Shown: positions 1 through 13,460, counted from the stretch's first letter. The stretch is 64,000 nt of DNA from Diphasiastrum complanatum (GCA_029204225.1 CM055098.1:24305367-24369366), one strand, 5' to 3'. Notes: generated by a model not told the origin, from the letters alone. Translations and numbers: made by a program.

Positions 1-105
1 AACAGTTAGGATTGAATTTCAGATAAGTGAAGTCAAGTTGGGGACCAACGCTCTCCACATTCCAAATCGACAAAAAATCTGCTCTCAAATAGCAGAATCA
101 CAGAT

Positions 106-1261
106 TTGGGTCGAAAGGTAGAATTCGACACAAATGGCTGCACCATTTTTGACAAGTCCCGGAAAGCTCTAGCTTTCAAAAGGAGGAGTGACAATCTTTA
201 CAAAATCATCCACTACAATTCTTCAATTTGTCAAGCTCTTTATACATCCACTTTTGAATCAGCTAATATGCTTTGGCATTTCGGATTAGGCCACCTCAAT
301 TCCAATGTATTCAATAAATGTCAAAACAGAATTTAGTACAAGATCTGCCCACAAGTAGCAAATCCAATATTCCATGTGAAAGTTGTATAATCAGCAAGCA
401 TGCTAGAAGTCCTTCCATTTTCGATACAGTCCATACTTCTAGAAATTTGCTAGATCTTGTACACATGGACATTTGTGGCTCTATGTAGACCATTTCCACA
501 GGGGGGCTGTCTATTTACTGACTTTTATTGATGACTTCTCTCGGAGAACTACAACGTATTTTCTAAAGAAAAAATCCGATACCTTCAAGTCCTTCAAGTT
601 AACACCAGCAGAAAATTCAACCCAGAGAAGGTTTCAAAGCTCTACGTTCTTATGGAAGGGGAGTATTTATCTCCACAGAGTTTAAAAAATTGTGCAAGAC
701 CAAAGGAATACACCTACAACAATCCACAACTAGCTACTCACCTCAGTCCAATGGTGTAGCTCAAAGGAAGAATCAGACACTCGTTGCAAGTGCAAAGAGA
801 ATGTTGGCCCATGCCTCTAATCTGAAGAAATTCTGGGCAGAAGCTATTACTACAACAGCCTATCTACAAAACTGATCCATTACAATGCCCTGAATGGCAA
901 GACATTTTATCAGGTGTGGACAGGATCAAAGCCATCACTCAAAATTATTAGAGTGTTTAGATGCAAAGCTTTTAATTGGATCACTGCTGATCTACAGAAA
1001 AATCCAACCCAAGCATCTAACAGTCAAAATTTGATCCAAGGATCGAACAGAAGAATAATCATTTTTATAGGCTACTCTCCATATCACAAGGCATACAAGC
1101 TCTACAATCTAGACGCTCAGAAAGCATTCACGAGCAGAGATGTCATTTTTCTAGAAGACCAATTTTTCGACCACAAAGAGAAAGCTATAGCAAAATTCCG
1201 ACCCAATTCTTCTGATTATTCGAGTTTCTGTAACCAGAGTTACTACTCTCAACGATTGTAA
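106..1261 (+). pseudogene. Copia pol fragment: GAG-pre-integrase and integrase, decayed
   Basis: Four broken reading frames follow one another in the order of a Ty1/Copia polyprotein. A GAG-pre-integrase box (LWHFGLGHLN) lies near 270-300. An integrase core start (FIDDFSRRT) lies near 520-550, and the part around the catalytic Glu (SPQSNGVAQRKNQ, Glu replaced by Gln) near 738-776. The conserved FWAEAI motif lies near 830-848 and the late integrase segment at 914-1261. An intact pol would read through in one frame, so stops and frameshifts show this copy is dead. RT and RNase H are absent. It is truncated at the window edge on the left and runs into a dispersed repeat on the right. Confidence 0.85.
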
Positions 1262-1440
1262 GCTGAAGTTGTCACTTTAAGCATTGTACTCACTGTTTGA
1301 TAATAATCAGAGTGCAAATTTTCACTCCCACTATTGTATCGTTTCATTTTGCATTTGACTGAATCATAATTTGAATACTCTGCTGTTGTTCGTGGCCCTT
1401 CCGATCCTACATGCACTCGCTCTAGCTTCTGTTGACTAAC
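1225..1440 (+). repeat. Dispersed repeat, copy A (pairs with 6940-7165)
   Basis: The stretch shares a run of matching segments with 6940-7165, in the same order and orientation: AGCTGAAGTT, ATTGTACTCA, GATAATAAT, AGTGCAA, CTATTGT, and GCTCGCTC or its near match. It has no coding signal. It directly follows the integrase fragment, so it may be the 3' part of that element. Confidence 0.65.
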
Positions 1441-2450
1441 CTATCAATTTTCTACACATAAATGGACTTGGAAATGAGTACTTCAATCTGGTCTACAGTT
1501 TTGCCATTCAAGATAGTCTACCTTCTATTGAAAAGCTACATAGTGTGCTGGTGGTCGAGGAGTGTAGAGTCCAACATGCCAAGAATAGGATGAGTTCCTT
1601 GTCCATGCATGATGGAAATGAGAAAGCAAATTTTTCAACAAAAGGCAAAAAGAATAACCAAAGCAAGGATGCTAAGGAGGAGGATCAAGAAACAAGTTGA
1701 AGGGAAAACGAAAAGATATATAAGTCCAAGCTAAAACGGTTTTTTTGTGAAAAGATAGGGCATTTTTGTATCTGAATGCTACAAGAGGCAAAATGCACAA
1801 GAGGAGAGCAAACAAGGAAACCTTGCACATGAAGAGAAGGAGGATGAAGGAGACTCATCCTTGATGGCATCTACATCCTCACAAATAAGTAAAAGCAACT
1901 CAAGAGAATCATGGTGGATTGATAGTGGGGCAAGCTTCCACATGACATACCAAAAGGACTATTTCTCAACTCTACTTTCTTATAATGGTGCTAAAAAGTT
2001 CATATTTACATCAAGTGATCAAGAATGTAGAATAGATGGTGTTGGAACCATCCATTTATGTCTAGGATCTTCTACAAGAATGGATCTAGAAAATGCTCTT
2101 TATGTACCATCAATCACCAAAAATCTGCTAAGTGTTGGTCAACTTATGGATAATGGTTTGGATGTCCACTTCAAGCATGGTGTTTGTTCCATCTTGAAGA
2201 GTGATACTTGCATAGCAAAGGGATTTAGACATGGAATATTGTTTAAGTTGGATGCTAATTTGCTATTGAGAGTGTGAACATGGCAAAGGAGGAGATCACT
2301 CAAGTGGAGACCTTGTCAAAGTGTGATCTTGCTAGGATTGAGAAAGAGCATCAAAGATAAGAAGATCTTGAGGATCAACCTCAAAACTCAAGAGCTCCAA
2401 GAAGGTCCTCTAGGACAAAGGTCGAGTCATCATAGTTCATGCAATATCTT
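1440..2450 (+). pseudogene. Copia gag zinc knuckle and protease fragment with internal deletion
   Basis: Gag remnants (VVEECRVQHAKNRM) lie near 1550-1590 and match a segment of the Copia gag at 48.45 kb. A degenerate CCHC knuckle follows near 1740-1785. The open frame at 1861-2277 carries the aspartic protease motif WWIDSGASFHMT and the downstream LYVPSITKNLLSVGQL block typical of Copia. After 2280 the reading jumps to a linker-like segment (RRSSRTK) that normally lies between integrase and RT, so the integrase has been deleted. The protease frame is intact for 138 codons but isolated. Confidence 0.8.
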
Positions 2451-2925
2451 CACTCAAGTGTGCAATTTGCAGGGGTGAGAAGCAATGGAGAAGCTACTAT
2501 CTTTGAATTTTTCATAAATAGCGTTTGAAGACTTGAAGTGACTTATTTCTTATCTTCAAAATCCATGATGTTTAGTAGATTATGTGGATATGACAAGACA
2601 ATGAAGCTGAATGCTTTCCAATCTACATTTGTTGTTGATAAACCAATTTCATTGGATAACTATCTTTGTAATAATTTGAAAATTGGTTCAAAACACCATT
2701 GAATGTAATGTACTTGAAAGTCTTTGAGTCCACATGCTTTGTGCATGATCATTTCAATGTAACCACCAAATATTATCCTAATTCAATGAAAGAAATAATA
2801 GTAGCTTGTTGTTTTTCAAGTAGAGATTGTAGAATCTACACTTTTTTACCAAAGAAGTTGTCAATGGTGGAAATATGATCTTTCATGAGTGGAAGACTTG
2901 CAAACTTGAAGGAGCACTTTTGGAT
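2451..2925. other. No recognisable gene
   Basis: AT-rich sequence with short frames only. It is probably degenerate retrotransposon DNA continuing from the Copia fragment, but no RT or RNase H motif could be read. Confidence 0.4.
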
Positions 2926-3452
2926 TGTTGGAATTTAATCTTCTCCTAATCATCCCTTAGTTCTCCTTCTACTCTCAAGAATTCTCTCTCTCTGAATCAG
3001 TTTGCAAAAATACATGCAAAGTCGAATCAAGTAGAATCGCAAAGCCATCGGCAGATTACGGTGTCTAACCGAAGAGCACCGTCAAAATGACATTAACGGA
3101 GAAACACGACTTCAACTTGTAAAGGCAATGAACCGCAAACCATAGGGAGTCGTTAAAACCCGTAGGTTACTATCTACGAGCACTTGCAAAATCTTCAATG
3201 GAAACGGAGCTTAAAATCCCGTCGACCACCGTGTCTTGCACACAAACATGGTTATCAGAGACAAAGGATCGCATGGCTGTCCAAGATCCTCGTTCCTAAT
3301 ATATGCAGTTACTATTGTGTTTATAATTGTTTTTATTTACTATTGGTAGAGACATCGTTTAATTGTAATCGTCTCTCGTGTTCTGCTTCCATCACGGCTC
3401 CGCTGCAGTCGCAATCAATCGTAGACCATGAAACCACCATCATACACCAACA
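2926..3452 (+). mobile_element. Copia LTR (5' LTR of a plus-strand element)
   Basis: A 527-bp segment begins TGTTGGAATTTAATC and ends CACCAACA, giving the TGTTGG/CCAACA terminal inversions usual for LTRs. A tRNA-Met primer-binding site follows immediately. Its start and an internal block resemble the LTR at 16333-17704 (both begin TGTTGGAATT, and both carry a CAACTTG-n-AAGGCAA-GAAC-GC segment), so the two belong to related families. A matching 3' LTR was not found in the window. Confidence 0.75.
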
Positions 3453-3456
3453 AAAG

Positions 3457-3468
3457 TGGTATCAGAGC
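3457..3468 (+). promoter_or_regulatory. Primer-binding site, initiator tRNA-Met type
   Basis: TGGTATCAGAGC lies 4 bases after the LTR end. This is the standard plant Copia primer-binding sequence, complementary to the 3' end of initiator tRNA-Met, and it fixes the element's orientation as plus. Confidence 0.85.
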
Positions 3469-3549
3469 TTTGGTTCAGTGGATTACTAGAGTCCAGGATC
3501 TTTTTTTTCAAAAGCGGTTCTAAGTTGTTTGTGTATAATTTTGATCACT

Positions 3550-3699
3550 ATGGAAGGCACCTCATAGATCTGCTTGATCAATAAATTCAATGGAGATGAA
3601 TTCCGCATGTGGAAGTTCAAAATGAGGATGATCCTGATTGAAAAGGAGTTATGGGGATGAAAGCAAAGATCCTTGAGTTTAGGACTTCTTCAGGAGGGG

Positions 3700-3700
<1 letters not shown>
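3550..3700 (+). pseudogene. Copia gag N-terminal fragment
   Basis: The translation after ATGGAAGG reads as a decayed gag start, with NKFNGDEFRMWKFKMRM matching the usual Copia gag opening (x-F-x-G-x-N-F-x-x-W-K-x-x-M). Stops interrupt it. It sits about 100 bp after the PBS, as expected for gag of the LTR at 2926-3452. No further gag or pol follows, so the element is truncated. Confidence 0.7.
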
Positions 3701-4890
<1,190 letters not shown>

Positions 4891-5079
4891 ATAGCACCCC
4901 TGAGAAGGAATGCTAACTGCCCACCAAAAGATTGTTGATAGTTTTAGGTAGATCATATACAAGTCCAAGAAATCTTCTCGCTTAAGGATTTTGTTGATGA
5001 TTAATCAAAGTTTGTCCCTCATAAAGTTGTTTTTTTTTTTAAATGTATCAAATTAAGGTTCCAAATTCCCTGATAAATG

Positions 5080-6050
5080 TCTATTGTTTGTTACAGCGGT
5101 ACATAACAACAATCATTTGAAAAATAATGACCTTATATGAATTGTAAATATGTCTATTGGATGCCAGATATATATATACATTGTAAAAAAGAAAAAGGTA
5201 AGTCCTATCTTTTATCATATTTGGAGAGTGTGTATCTCCTATAACTGGATCGAAGGATGTGGTGATGTTCAAGGAGTTTACAATATTATTTGTAACAAGA
5301 CAATCATCTATTCCGAAATACTCCAAAGGTTAAATCCGAAGTTAGATGTGTTATCAAGAAATGGTATAAAGTCAGGACTAGCAAGCCTTTCAATGGCAAG
5401 TTTTCTCACAAGGTAAATACACATAAAACAAGGGTTATGTGGTGCTTTATCTATGTCATTAATGTATAAGCATCTGGTAATCCATTGTCATTCATTATTG
5501 GCATCATCTTTTGTATAAAGGGATACAATGTCTCCTTGGATCCATTTTTTACCTTTCAAAAACTCTAGAGCGACATTTCTACATAAACTAGCATGTTTTT
5601 TAACAATATTCTCATCTATCATTGCATAAACAGATATGATTTTCACAAGTTTGGACCAACCATCATGTAATTCAGAAGCTGTACTATAAATGTTAGTGTG
5701 TTGTAAGACAATATGATTCAAACTTTTTTCCAAGGACTATCTTAAAAACTTACTTCTGATTAATCTTGCAGTCCTCCAGGTTACAACATGATCAAATTTC
5801 TTAGAAACAAAGTCTTTAAAACGTTTGGAAGTAGAATAAGAGCACATTGAGAAATTTTCAATTTCAAAGTTACAGAAGACTTTAAATGAAAAATACCAAT
5901 CCTGCTTCACATTAGGTGTGTAGGACCAAGTGAAAACAATGTCATCAAAGGACTCATGAACAACACTAAAAAACTGTATTAGAATGCGAGCATAAAATGG
6001 CCTCACATGAATAGTCTCAAACATCCTATTACGGTAAAGTAAATGTAAAA
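5080..6050 (-). pseudogene. Unknown coding region, minus strand, downstream part
   Basis: Reading leftward from about 6050, one frame stays open to 5488 apart from a single TAG at 5737-5739, so two long frames form one stretch of roughly 180 codons. It is rich in aromatic and basic residues (for example FKDFVSKKFDHVVTWR and LHDGWSKLVKIISVYA). A weaker continuation lies at about 5430-5300. I recognise no family. Similar open fragments on the same strand at 7168-8085 suggest one decayed gene, split by about 1.1 kb of repeats at 6050-7165. It could be a host pseudogene or an unfamiliar transposon ORF. Confidence 0.45.
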
Positions 6051-6060
6051 AGAATTTTCT

Positions 6061-6419
6061 CTTATCGTTGCACGTGCTGAGCTAAAGTCGATCCACCACA
6101 TTCGCGATAACTTTTCTTCAATTTAAAACTTTGTCATCTTGCAAATTAATCAATCCCTGTAAAAATTAGGCTTTTTGACCGGTAAATTATTCTTTGTACA
6201 ACTGCCTTGTCTTTCCTTCCCCTTGTATCCTATATATACATATATATCCTTGTCGTTGCATGTGATGAGCTGAAATCAATCCACCACATTCCCGATAATT
6301 TTTCTTCAGTTCAAAACTTTGTCATCTTGCAAATTAATCAATCCTTGTAAAAATTCAGCCTTTTGACCGATAAATTATTCTTTGTACAACTGCCTTGTCT
6401 TTCCTGCCCCTTGTATCCT
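6061..6419. repeat. Tandem duplication, two copies, period 188 bp
   Basis: Units at about 6061-6232 and 6249-6419 share long blocks, including CTTTGTCATCTTGCAAATTA and TTATTCTTTGTACAACTGCC, with scattered substitutions. A short TA-rich spacer lies between them. No coding signal. Confidence 0.9.
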
Positions 6420-6939
6420 TGACCAGACACGACAGAACTTGGATTGTTGGGGGTGAATGAGCATGTTCTTTATTTGAGTTTTGAAAAAACTGTTGAATTT
6501 CAATGCTCAGCCTTAAATCCTTTTGTTAATGAGCATCCTAAAAAGCCATTCAAAACAAAGATTTTTTTTCGACCTTGGGTCGATTCGGATTTTTTTTAAT
6601 CCTTCACTACATTTTTTGACCCTAGATCGGATCGGATCGGATCGGCAGATTTTATGACCCCGAAAATTCACTTCTTAGTATATTTTTTGACCCAGTGTAC
6701 ATATTTCAATCCTTTCTATAAAATCTGACCCTATGTAATTTTTGATATTGTCATTAAAAAAATGCGACTCAACGACTTTGCGTTGACATTTCGCCTATTT
6801 TGTACATGTATTTACAATTATAAGGCGGTTGTAATTAATATAGAAGATAGCATTCAATGCGAGTTAGTTGTAGATATTTTTAGTATATCTAATCTTAGAA
6901 TCTTCATCAGAAAACTTCTTTTGATAATTTTAGGTCTGA

Positions 6940-7165
6940 TCAATTGTTAATCAGTATCAGCGTTACCACGCTCAACAAGCTGAAGTTATACCTTCATGCC
7001 ATTGTACTCATTGTTGATAATAATTATAGTGCAATTTGTCCTATTGTTGTTAATGTTCTATTGCGCATTTGTATGAATCCTTCATTTGAATTATTTTGTT
7101 GTAAATTGTGGTGCTTTTGATCCACGCATCCAGCTCGCTCCCAGCTCCTGCTCACAAACTGATTT
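6940..7165 (+). repeat. Dispersed repeat, copy B (pairs with 1225-1440)
   Basis: Second copy of the repeat after the first Copia fragment: AGCTGAAGTT, CATTGTACTCATTG, TGATAATAAT and CCAGCTCGCTCCCAGCTCCTG occur in the same order. Together with the tandem duplication it forms the repeat block that interrupts the unknown minus-strand coding fragments. Confidence 0.65.
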
Positions 7166-7167
7166 TT

Positions 7168-8085
7168 GACAAAACCTTGTCTTGAAGTGTAGAAAAGCTT
7201 AGTCTCTTGAGGAGGTGTTCAATTTCTATAATGTTATCAACATCACCTAGATTTGCTAAAAGTTTGACAGTAGGGTCTGCAACAAGTTCTATGGATAATT
7301 GTTCATCATGTACCAAACAACATGATGGAACAAAATAATGGAGGAATTCTTCTTACATTTATCATCACATTTGCACTTGAAAAAAGGTCATTTCTAATTT
7401 CATATCCTGGCTTGGTCTAGGTTCATTCTATTGAACTTGGTATCAAAATCTCCATGGACTCTAGTCCAGGTTTGCTTAGAAGGGTAACGAGAAGGTTTGA
7501 ATATATTCATGCGTATAATATTGTCAATGGGTGCCTCAAGGACAAAATTTTTGTTTAAAGTAGCAAGTCTAAAGGCTTGTACTTCTTTTTCAGTTAAATG
7601 CGTAAGTATAATCCATAGTAAAATATGTATAGTAGCAAGAAAATTGATCGATGGTAGACTCCAATGTTTATAAGCAGTACGTGCTGATTTGAATTCAATA
7701 GTATGACTGTGGACCATGGAGACTTGACAACTTTTGGCCTAACAAAATTCAAAGGTAGACTGGTCACCTACATCACAAATATCTTGGGAGAAAATTTCAA
7801 GTTGTGAAGTACTATCTTCATCCAACTCACTAAAAAGAAAAGAAGGTATGGAAATGGAGGTGTATCAAGAATAGAGGGAATAAGTTCAGCATACAGAAGA
7901 CCATTTTCTTTCTCTAAACAGGAAAATATTCTTTTGATATGCATGTTATAAAATCTTTCTTCTACTTCGTATTTATCAACAAGTCCAGCTAAATCAGTAG
8001 CAAAATTTCTATCATCCATCCAGTTAGAACTCCCTCGAAATATACTTGCTAAGCAACTTGTGTAAGTTGTTAGCTTCATAACAGA
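7168..8085 (-). pseudogene. Unknown coding region, minus strand, upstream part
   Basis: Three open stretches follow in order on the minus strand. The first runs from a Met near 8082 to 7835, with segments such as GLVDKYEVEERFYNMHI. It is followed after a one-base frame change by SELDEDSTSQLEIFSQD. The second is at 7735-7400 (LTEKEVQAFRLATLNKNFVL) and the third at 7335-7168 (LGDVDNIIEIEHLLKRLSF). Amino-acid composition looks like real protein, but frameshifts and stops break it. The putative start lies just downstream of the (CT)n array, which reads as (GA)n in the sense direction. I do not recognise the family. It probably continues into 6050-5080. Confidence 0.45.
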
Positions 8086-8093
8086 CGGAAACA

Positions 8094-8296
<203 letters not shown>

Positions 8297-8532
8297 TATC
8301 CAACCGTAACCCACTTTACCTTGGCATTACGTAATTTGGTCCTCACTGAGCTAGAAGCAATTAAGAAATACATACCCAACATACTTTTGTTAAAACACCC
8401 CTTTCTCATGGTTTATTATTTCGATGGTCAAAATCATTCAGAAATCATCCTATGTTCAGGAGCAATGGCTTCTTTCACAAGTCACATTATGAATATCCTT
8501 TCCCTTTCCCATGGAAAGGGAAAAACCATTGG

Positions 8533-8673
8533 CTATATAAGGCTGGCTAATTTGAGTATCACCACCATTCCTCATCTTCCTATATCTCTTCTCTTTACTA
8601 TGTCATTATTAGCAGAAGAAGCCTGCTTCTCCAATTTCCAAGAGGTCACGGACAGCGATTCAATGCTACAAAG
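8533..8673 (+). promoter_or_regulatory. TATA box and short first exon ending at a splice donor
   Basis: CTATATAAGG at 8533-8542 is a good plant TATA box. About 58 bases downstream, ATG at 8600 opens a 74-nt frame (24 codons plus 2 nt; MSLLAEEACFSNFQEV and on) that ends exactly at AAAG|GTGAGT, a strong splice donor at 8674. A short palindrome (TTTCCCATGGAAA) lies upstream of the TATA box. This looks like the promoter and first coding exon of a plus-strand gene, but no second exon could be recognised. It may be an orphan or transposon-captured promoter. Confidence 0.4.
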
Positions 8674-8679
8674 GTGAGT

Positions 8680-9730
8680 AATTCTTTGCTACTTCAACAT
8701 AGCATAATGATGCATGTTTCTTTTCAATACTAAAACTCGTGATGAACACCAATTTTTCTCCAGCAGTTCCTAGCATGTATTCTGCTGCTTACTAGCTTTA
8801 GAATTTGGTGATTCATCAGCGCTAAAGCATGACCTCAATATAGCTAAGAAACTACGTCTTTGGCATGTTTCAATAGGCCATTGGCTGCTAGGATTTTTTT
8901 TTTCAGATTATTGTATATTGTGAATCATTGATGCAGCAATTGTAGAATGCTTCAAAACAAGCATGTCTTGTATAAGACTTGCACACCTTCAGTGATGAAG
9001 TGTATCTTTGGTAGTGCACTGGAGCACTACATGTAACCACATTTATCTACACATCATTCAATAGGAGTCCATCGCTGATGAGATAGCGATGGACCTACAT
9101 TTATTGCCAACATACCTTGCTATTTTTTTCAGTTTCTTTCCATATTGCAACTAAATGTAATATTATCTTTACAGTTGACCTACTACTCTATCATAGACAA
9201 TTGAAAATTCGACACTACTCTTTGTGTTTTGACACATACCTCGAACATTGGTGATTCAGGTATGAGTATAGAAATATTACATCTCAGCAAGTGTACTAAG
9301 TATAGCAGTATGTACTATAATACTTCAAGTCTATTGAAATGTGTAGAGATCATTTTTCTTAAAAACTGCTAAGAGGTACAAAATCACTCCATAATGCAAG
9401 GCTTAACACAAACTCTTTGGTGGAACCATGACTTCATCACAAGAATCACTTACGACGTCTATTCAGGTATGGCCTATAAGCAAATTCAAAAACATTTATT
9501 CTCAAGAACAATGGTTCTTTATAAGTTATGGTGGAAATATACAATTGTTTTAAAAAGAGGGTTTCTTATTTATACGTTTGCAATTGACTACACATGTTTA
9601 TCAATCAAGCACAAACCGAAGCTTATAATTCTTTTCCCTAGACTATACCATAAACTACTTGCACTTCAATTGTCTTTGAATTAATGCGTATATTGGGTAA
9701 GATGAAAAAATAGGGTTGTTGACTAAAATA
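8680..9730. other. No recognisable gene
   Basis: AT-rich DNA. A 96-codon frame at 9394-9684 has no recognisable motif and I do not call it. Confidence 0.4.
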
Positions 9731-9744
9731 CTCGTAAAGCACAT

Positions 9745-10530
9745 GGACTTGTGCAAGAGCGGTGACATTCATAGGGATCTGAACGACATGGATTTGCCCT
9801 TATCCCATTTTTAATGTTCTGGTTAACCCTATGGCAGAGATATATTTAGGTAAAGATAGTAAAACTTGTTAGTACTGCACGATTAGGTCTTACATGTTCT
9901 AAATAGGACTATAGCTTGTGTACTCTTGGAAGGCATGGATATGCTCAAGAGTGGTGACACCGGTACACAACTTGTTATTCAACATATCATAGGCACATGG
10001 ATTTGTACGGCATGGATTTGCCCTTATACCTTTGTACGGGTCCAAGCTTACCCTATTTGCTATAAGCAATTTAATAAATGCTATACATAATGATTATTTT
10101 CTTGTATACGATATAGACCAATACTTTTATACTGATGCAAATGGCAGAAGTCCTGATGGGGTAAAGCTTGGGTCTTGGGTTTGGCTTATCGCTAGAATAA
10201 GTGCTTGATTTGGAAGATTGGACAATGTATTTTATAACCACAATCATGTTGTCAAGTTGGTGAACTTATTTTGTACATGGATAACAATTGACAATTGACA
10301 TTCGGTGCTGACGCATGTCTTCCTCACTATGCTAACTTGTGCGACTTTGTGTGGTGGGATGATGGCAGGTACCGGCTGGATATCTTGAAATAGGTTTTGC
10401 TTTACATAGCTTTATAAGTACTGTTAATACATTTCAGCTATGTTTTTCCTTGTTGGTTTATGGTTGGCCACCAAAAGTTGGCTTTCTTGAAATTAAAAAT
10501 TGAATTTTCTTTTCAAGATTTAGCATTTGT
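9745..10530 (+). repeat. Left arm of a roughly 0.7-kb inverted repeat
   Basis: This segment matches the reverse complement of 13840-14500 with moderate identity. Paired blocks include GGCATGGATTTGCCCTTAT here against AGGGCAAATCCATGCC there, and GTGGGATGATGGCAGGTACC here against its near complement CTGCCACCATCCCAC near 13960. Inside this arm a CATGGA...CAAGAG-GGTGACA...ATGGATTTGCCCTTAT unit occurs twice (about 9740-9805 and 9935-10035). Confidence 0.7.
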
Positions 10531-10859
10531 ATTTGTCTGTAAATGTGTCGGGGACATCAATCCCAAATAATGAAGATACATTCCAAAGTTGGATCATATG
10601 ATCTTCTTCATTTATTCGATATCCCAACTATAGAAAATCTTTCTTGGCACAAATTAACAACAAATTTGTCACATTCAAGCAATGTGAATACTTCCAAAAT
10701 AATGCATCTTTAGTTGTTGCAATAAATATGAACAAATTCTCTTGGAGTCATAGCTAAACAACTTCCTGTGAAGAGTTGCCAAAAATTGCAAATCTAGCTT
10801 GATCAAAAATCGTGTAGAATCTTGTAAAATGTACGTAAGTGGGTCCCACACATGTGAGG

Positions 10860-11522
10860 CCATGGAGCCACATGGGAAAACACACTAGTGTGGGTTAGAA
10901 CAAGTCTAAAGAGTTGGTCATGGCATTTTGGTAGTGATTCTTATATTATAGGACCTACACCTAAGTTTAAGGTGAAAAATTGACCAACTAGTCACCTACT
11001 AGTGTTATGTCCATGACCAGTGCATAGGATTCAGTATACTCCTAGTCTTGGATGTACGGTACTCCAGTGAAACAAGCTGTTAGTTATGCCACGTCATACT
11101 GGACGTGACCCGAAAGTAACTAATATCCTTGTGAGGCCCAGAACACACTAAATGGAGTTTAGACAAGGTATGAGACAGTGGATGCATGTGTAGAGTTATC
11201 AATAGCAATTCTATGAATAGTTGGTCCATGCTTAGGACTCTATTCTAGGTGAATCTATGTATAGGGAACTTAGGGCTATGGATGGCTATGTGCCCAGGAT
11301 GCTTTTGGCTCTATATATTGGGTCCAAACTCATCCTACTCCTCATTATGGTTGTGGATTCATTGCCAGAATCTCACTCTATATTTATGTTTCTTGTTCCT
11401 TGGCTTGGGGGTGAGACTTCTAGAGTCTGATTGGATGCTTCTACTTGGTTGGGTGTTCTCCATAGTGTCTTATCCATTGCGTTTGTGACTTGTAAGCAGG
11501 ATCTAAGGAGCTTCCTTTCTAG
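10860..11522 (+). mobile_element. Probable LTR fragment, left edge uncertain
   Basis: A PBS-like TGGTATTAGAGCA follows at 11523-11535, one base off the usual tRNA-Met site, so the sequence just upstream is probably a plus-strand LTR. I could not fix its left edge and no partner copy was seen. Confidence 0.4.
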
Positions 11523-11535
11523 TGGTATTAGAGCA
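11523..11535 (+). promoter_or_regulatory. Degenerate tRNA-Met primer-binding site
   Basis: TGGTATTAGAGCA differs by one base from the canonical TGGTATCAGAGCA seen at 25181-25193 on the other strand. Confidence 0.5.
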
Positions 11536-11539
11536 AGGC

Positions 11540-13460
11540 TTACAAGCTTGGAGAGGTGGTGCTTTTCACTGGAGCTTGGTGGAGATCAATTAGTATTCTC
11601 ATCCAAGGAGAGGAGCAAGGTTGCAAGTTGGTGGATCTTCCCAATTTCAATTTGCATGATCCATATCTCTTTCAAATTCATTGTGGTTTATGGAGAATTG
11701 TGCTAGAAAATCAATTTTGGTTGTCTTTTTGGAGTTTTAGCATGTGTAACTCAAAACTAGTTATGGATCTGAAATTTTCAGCAAGTTAATTCACTTTGAA
11801 ATAGCTGAAATTCAAGTTGCATGTTGGATCTTCCCATGTTTTTGGATTTTAAGCTTTTTTGTGGCCAAATTTGGCTTGTTCTCCATGATTTTGGCAGAAA
11901 ATTGATGGTAGAATTCAAAATCCAGCAAGTTTAGATCAATAGGATGGTTATAATTCTGTAAATAGGACTGCATGTGGGTTAGAAAAATGTCCTTGCCATT
12001 ATTTTCCAATTGGTCAAGGTGAAAAATCCTAGAAAGCACATAAACCTCCGGTTGAAAACCGAGATTGGGAGAAGACATTAATTTGACTTGATTCAGTAGA
12101 ACCTCCATTTGTTGACCTCTCATTTGATTACGATTATTCATATCATTGAGTGCCGTACTCAGCTGCTGACAAATCACCATGCAAGATGGCGCACCTGCAT
12201 TTGCAGCCTGATTTCAAGTTTCTTTGGCCATCTCGATATATCTATCTTGGAAATTATTAAATTTAGTTAATATAAGATTAACTTATAGTGAAGTACGGTT
12301 GACCAAAAACTGACTGAAATTGACTCCAGCATGGTCAAATTACTACATTTAGTTAATTTCATAGATATTCCAAGAAACTGGAAAAAACTAAAAATTTTGA
12401 GTTTTCGCAGTTTTAATTTTTTTTTTTAAATTTTACGTTTTCTAAAAATTCTTAAAAAATCACTGTCAGTGATTAAGCAACTGAACCGAAAATTTGATTC
12501 ACTATTCGATTCTTAACTTTACTACATTAATGTCCATCAGGCATGCAAGACATTCGACATTAAACTGATTTTTCACAATTACGGAATTTTACGTAAAATC
12601 AAGTTTTACAGAAATTGTCAACTATAATACCCAATTTTGTATTTATCAGTCAGAGTACATGTGTATAAATACTCAAAACAGAATCAACATGCAGACATTC
12701 CATGCAAGCACCGTACCACAAAATAGGAAATTGACTTGCATGCAATCACAACAATTCGAAATTCTACCAATTTTGCTCACAAAATTGCAAAACTTCAGAT
12801 GATCATAACTTTGGCTACAGGACACCAAATTCGGTGCTGTAAAGCTCAGTATTGAGGGAGAACTAGTGAACAAGACTCTTGCCATGTCATCTTTCCACCT
12901 AGGATTCACATGTTTGAGCTCATAATAGCCAAAAAAAACTTGTAGGAACCCGTGCACTTTTTCAAACCCAATCTGCCTAAAAACGTGCAAACACTCAATC
13001 AAGCCTAAAAGTGATGATCCAAACAATCTTAAATGGTCTCTAAGAGTTCCATGAAGCCTTCATATAGATCCTATGAAGTAGTATGGGCTGAGAGCCATGA
13101 ATTCTTGATTTCTAGAAGTCAAAATTGCTACAAACTTAATGGAATTGAAACATAAGCCTCTACCCATCAATTCACAGGTCTGATAGCTTGTTGGGAAGGT
13201 AAAAAAGAATAGAAATCATGCTATAAAAAATCTAGAATGATCCTCTAATGGATTTAGAGAAATATACCCCCCAAAATTCACCAAAATTGGTCAATTTTTA
13301 CCAATTTTTGACTTCCTACAAACCCAATTGCTGGAATCTTTTGCTCTAACTTCAAGAACAGCTTCAAAAGACTATGATTCATCTTTTCCCAGCTTTAATT
13401 GATGTTTAGCAACCTCCTACCATCCAATTCCATAAAAAAAACAAACAAAAATCATGGATT
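11540..13460. other. Retroelement leader-like DNA, no intact gene
   Basis: Open frames on the minus strand at 12180-11812 (Gln/Asn-rich) and 13026-12673 carry no recognisable domain. Given a PBS on one side and a gag fragment on the other, this is most likely the untranslated leader and broken gag of an LTR element. Confidence 0.4.
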
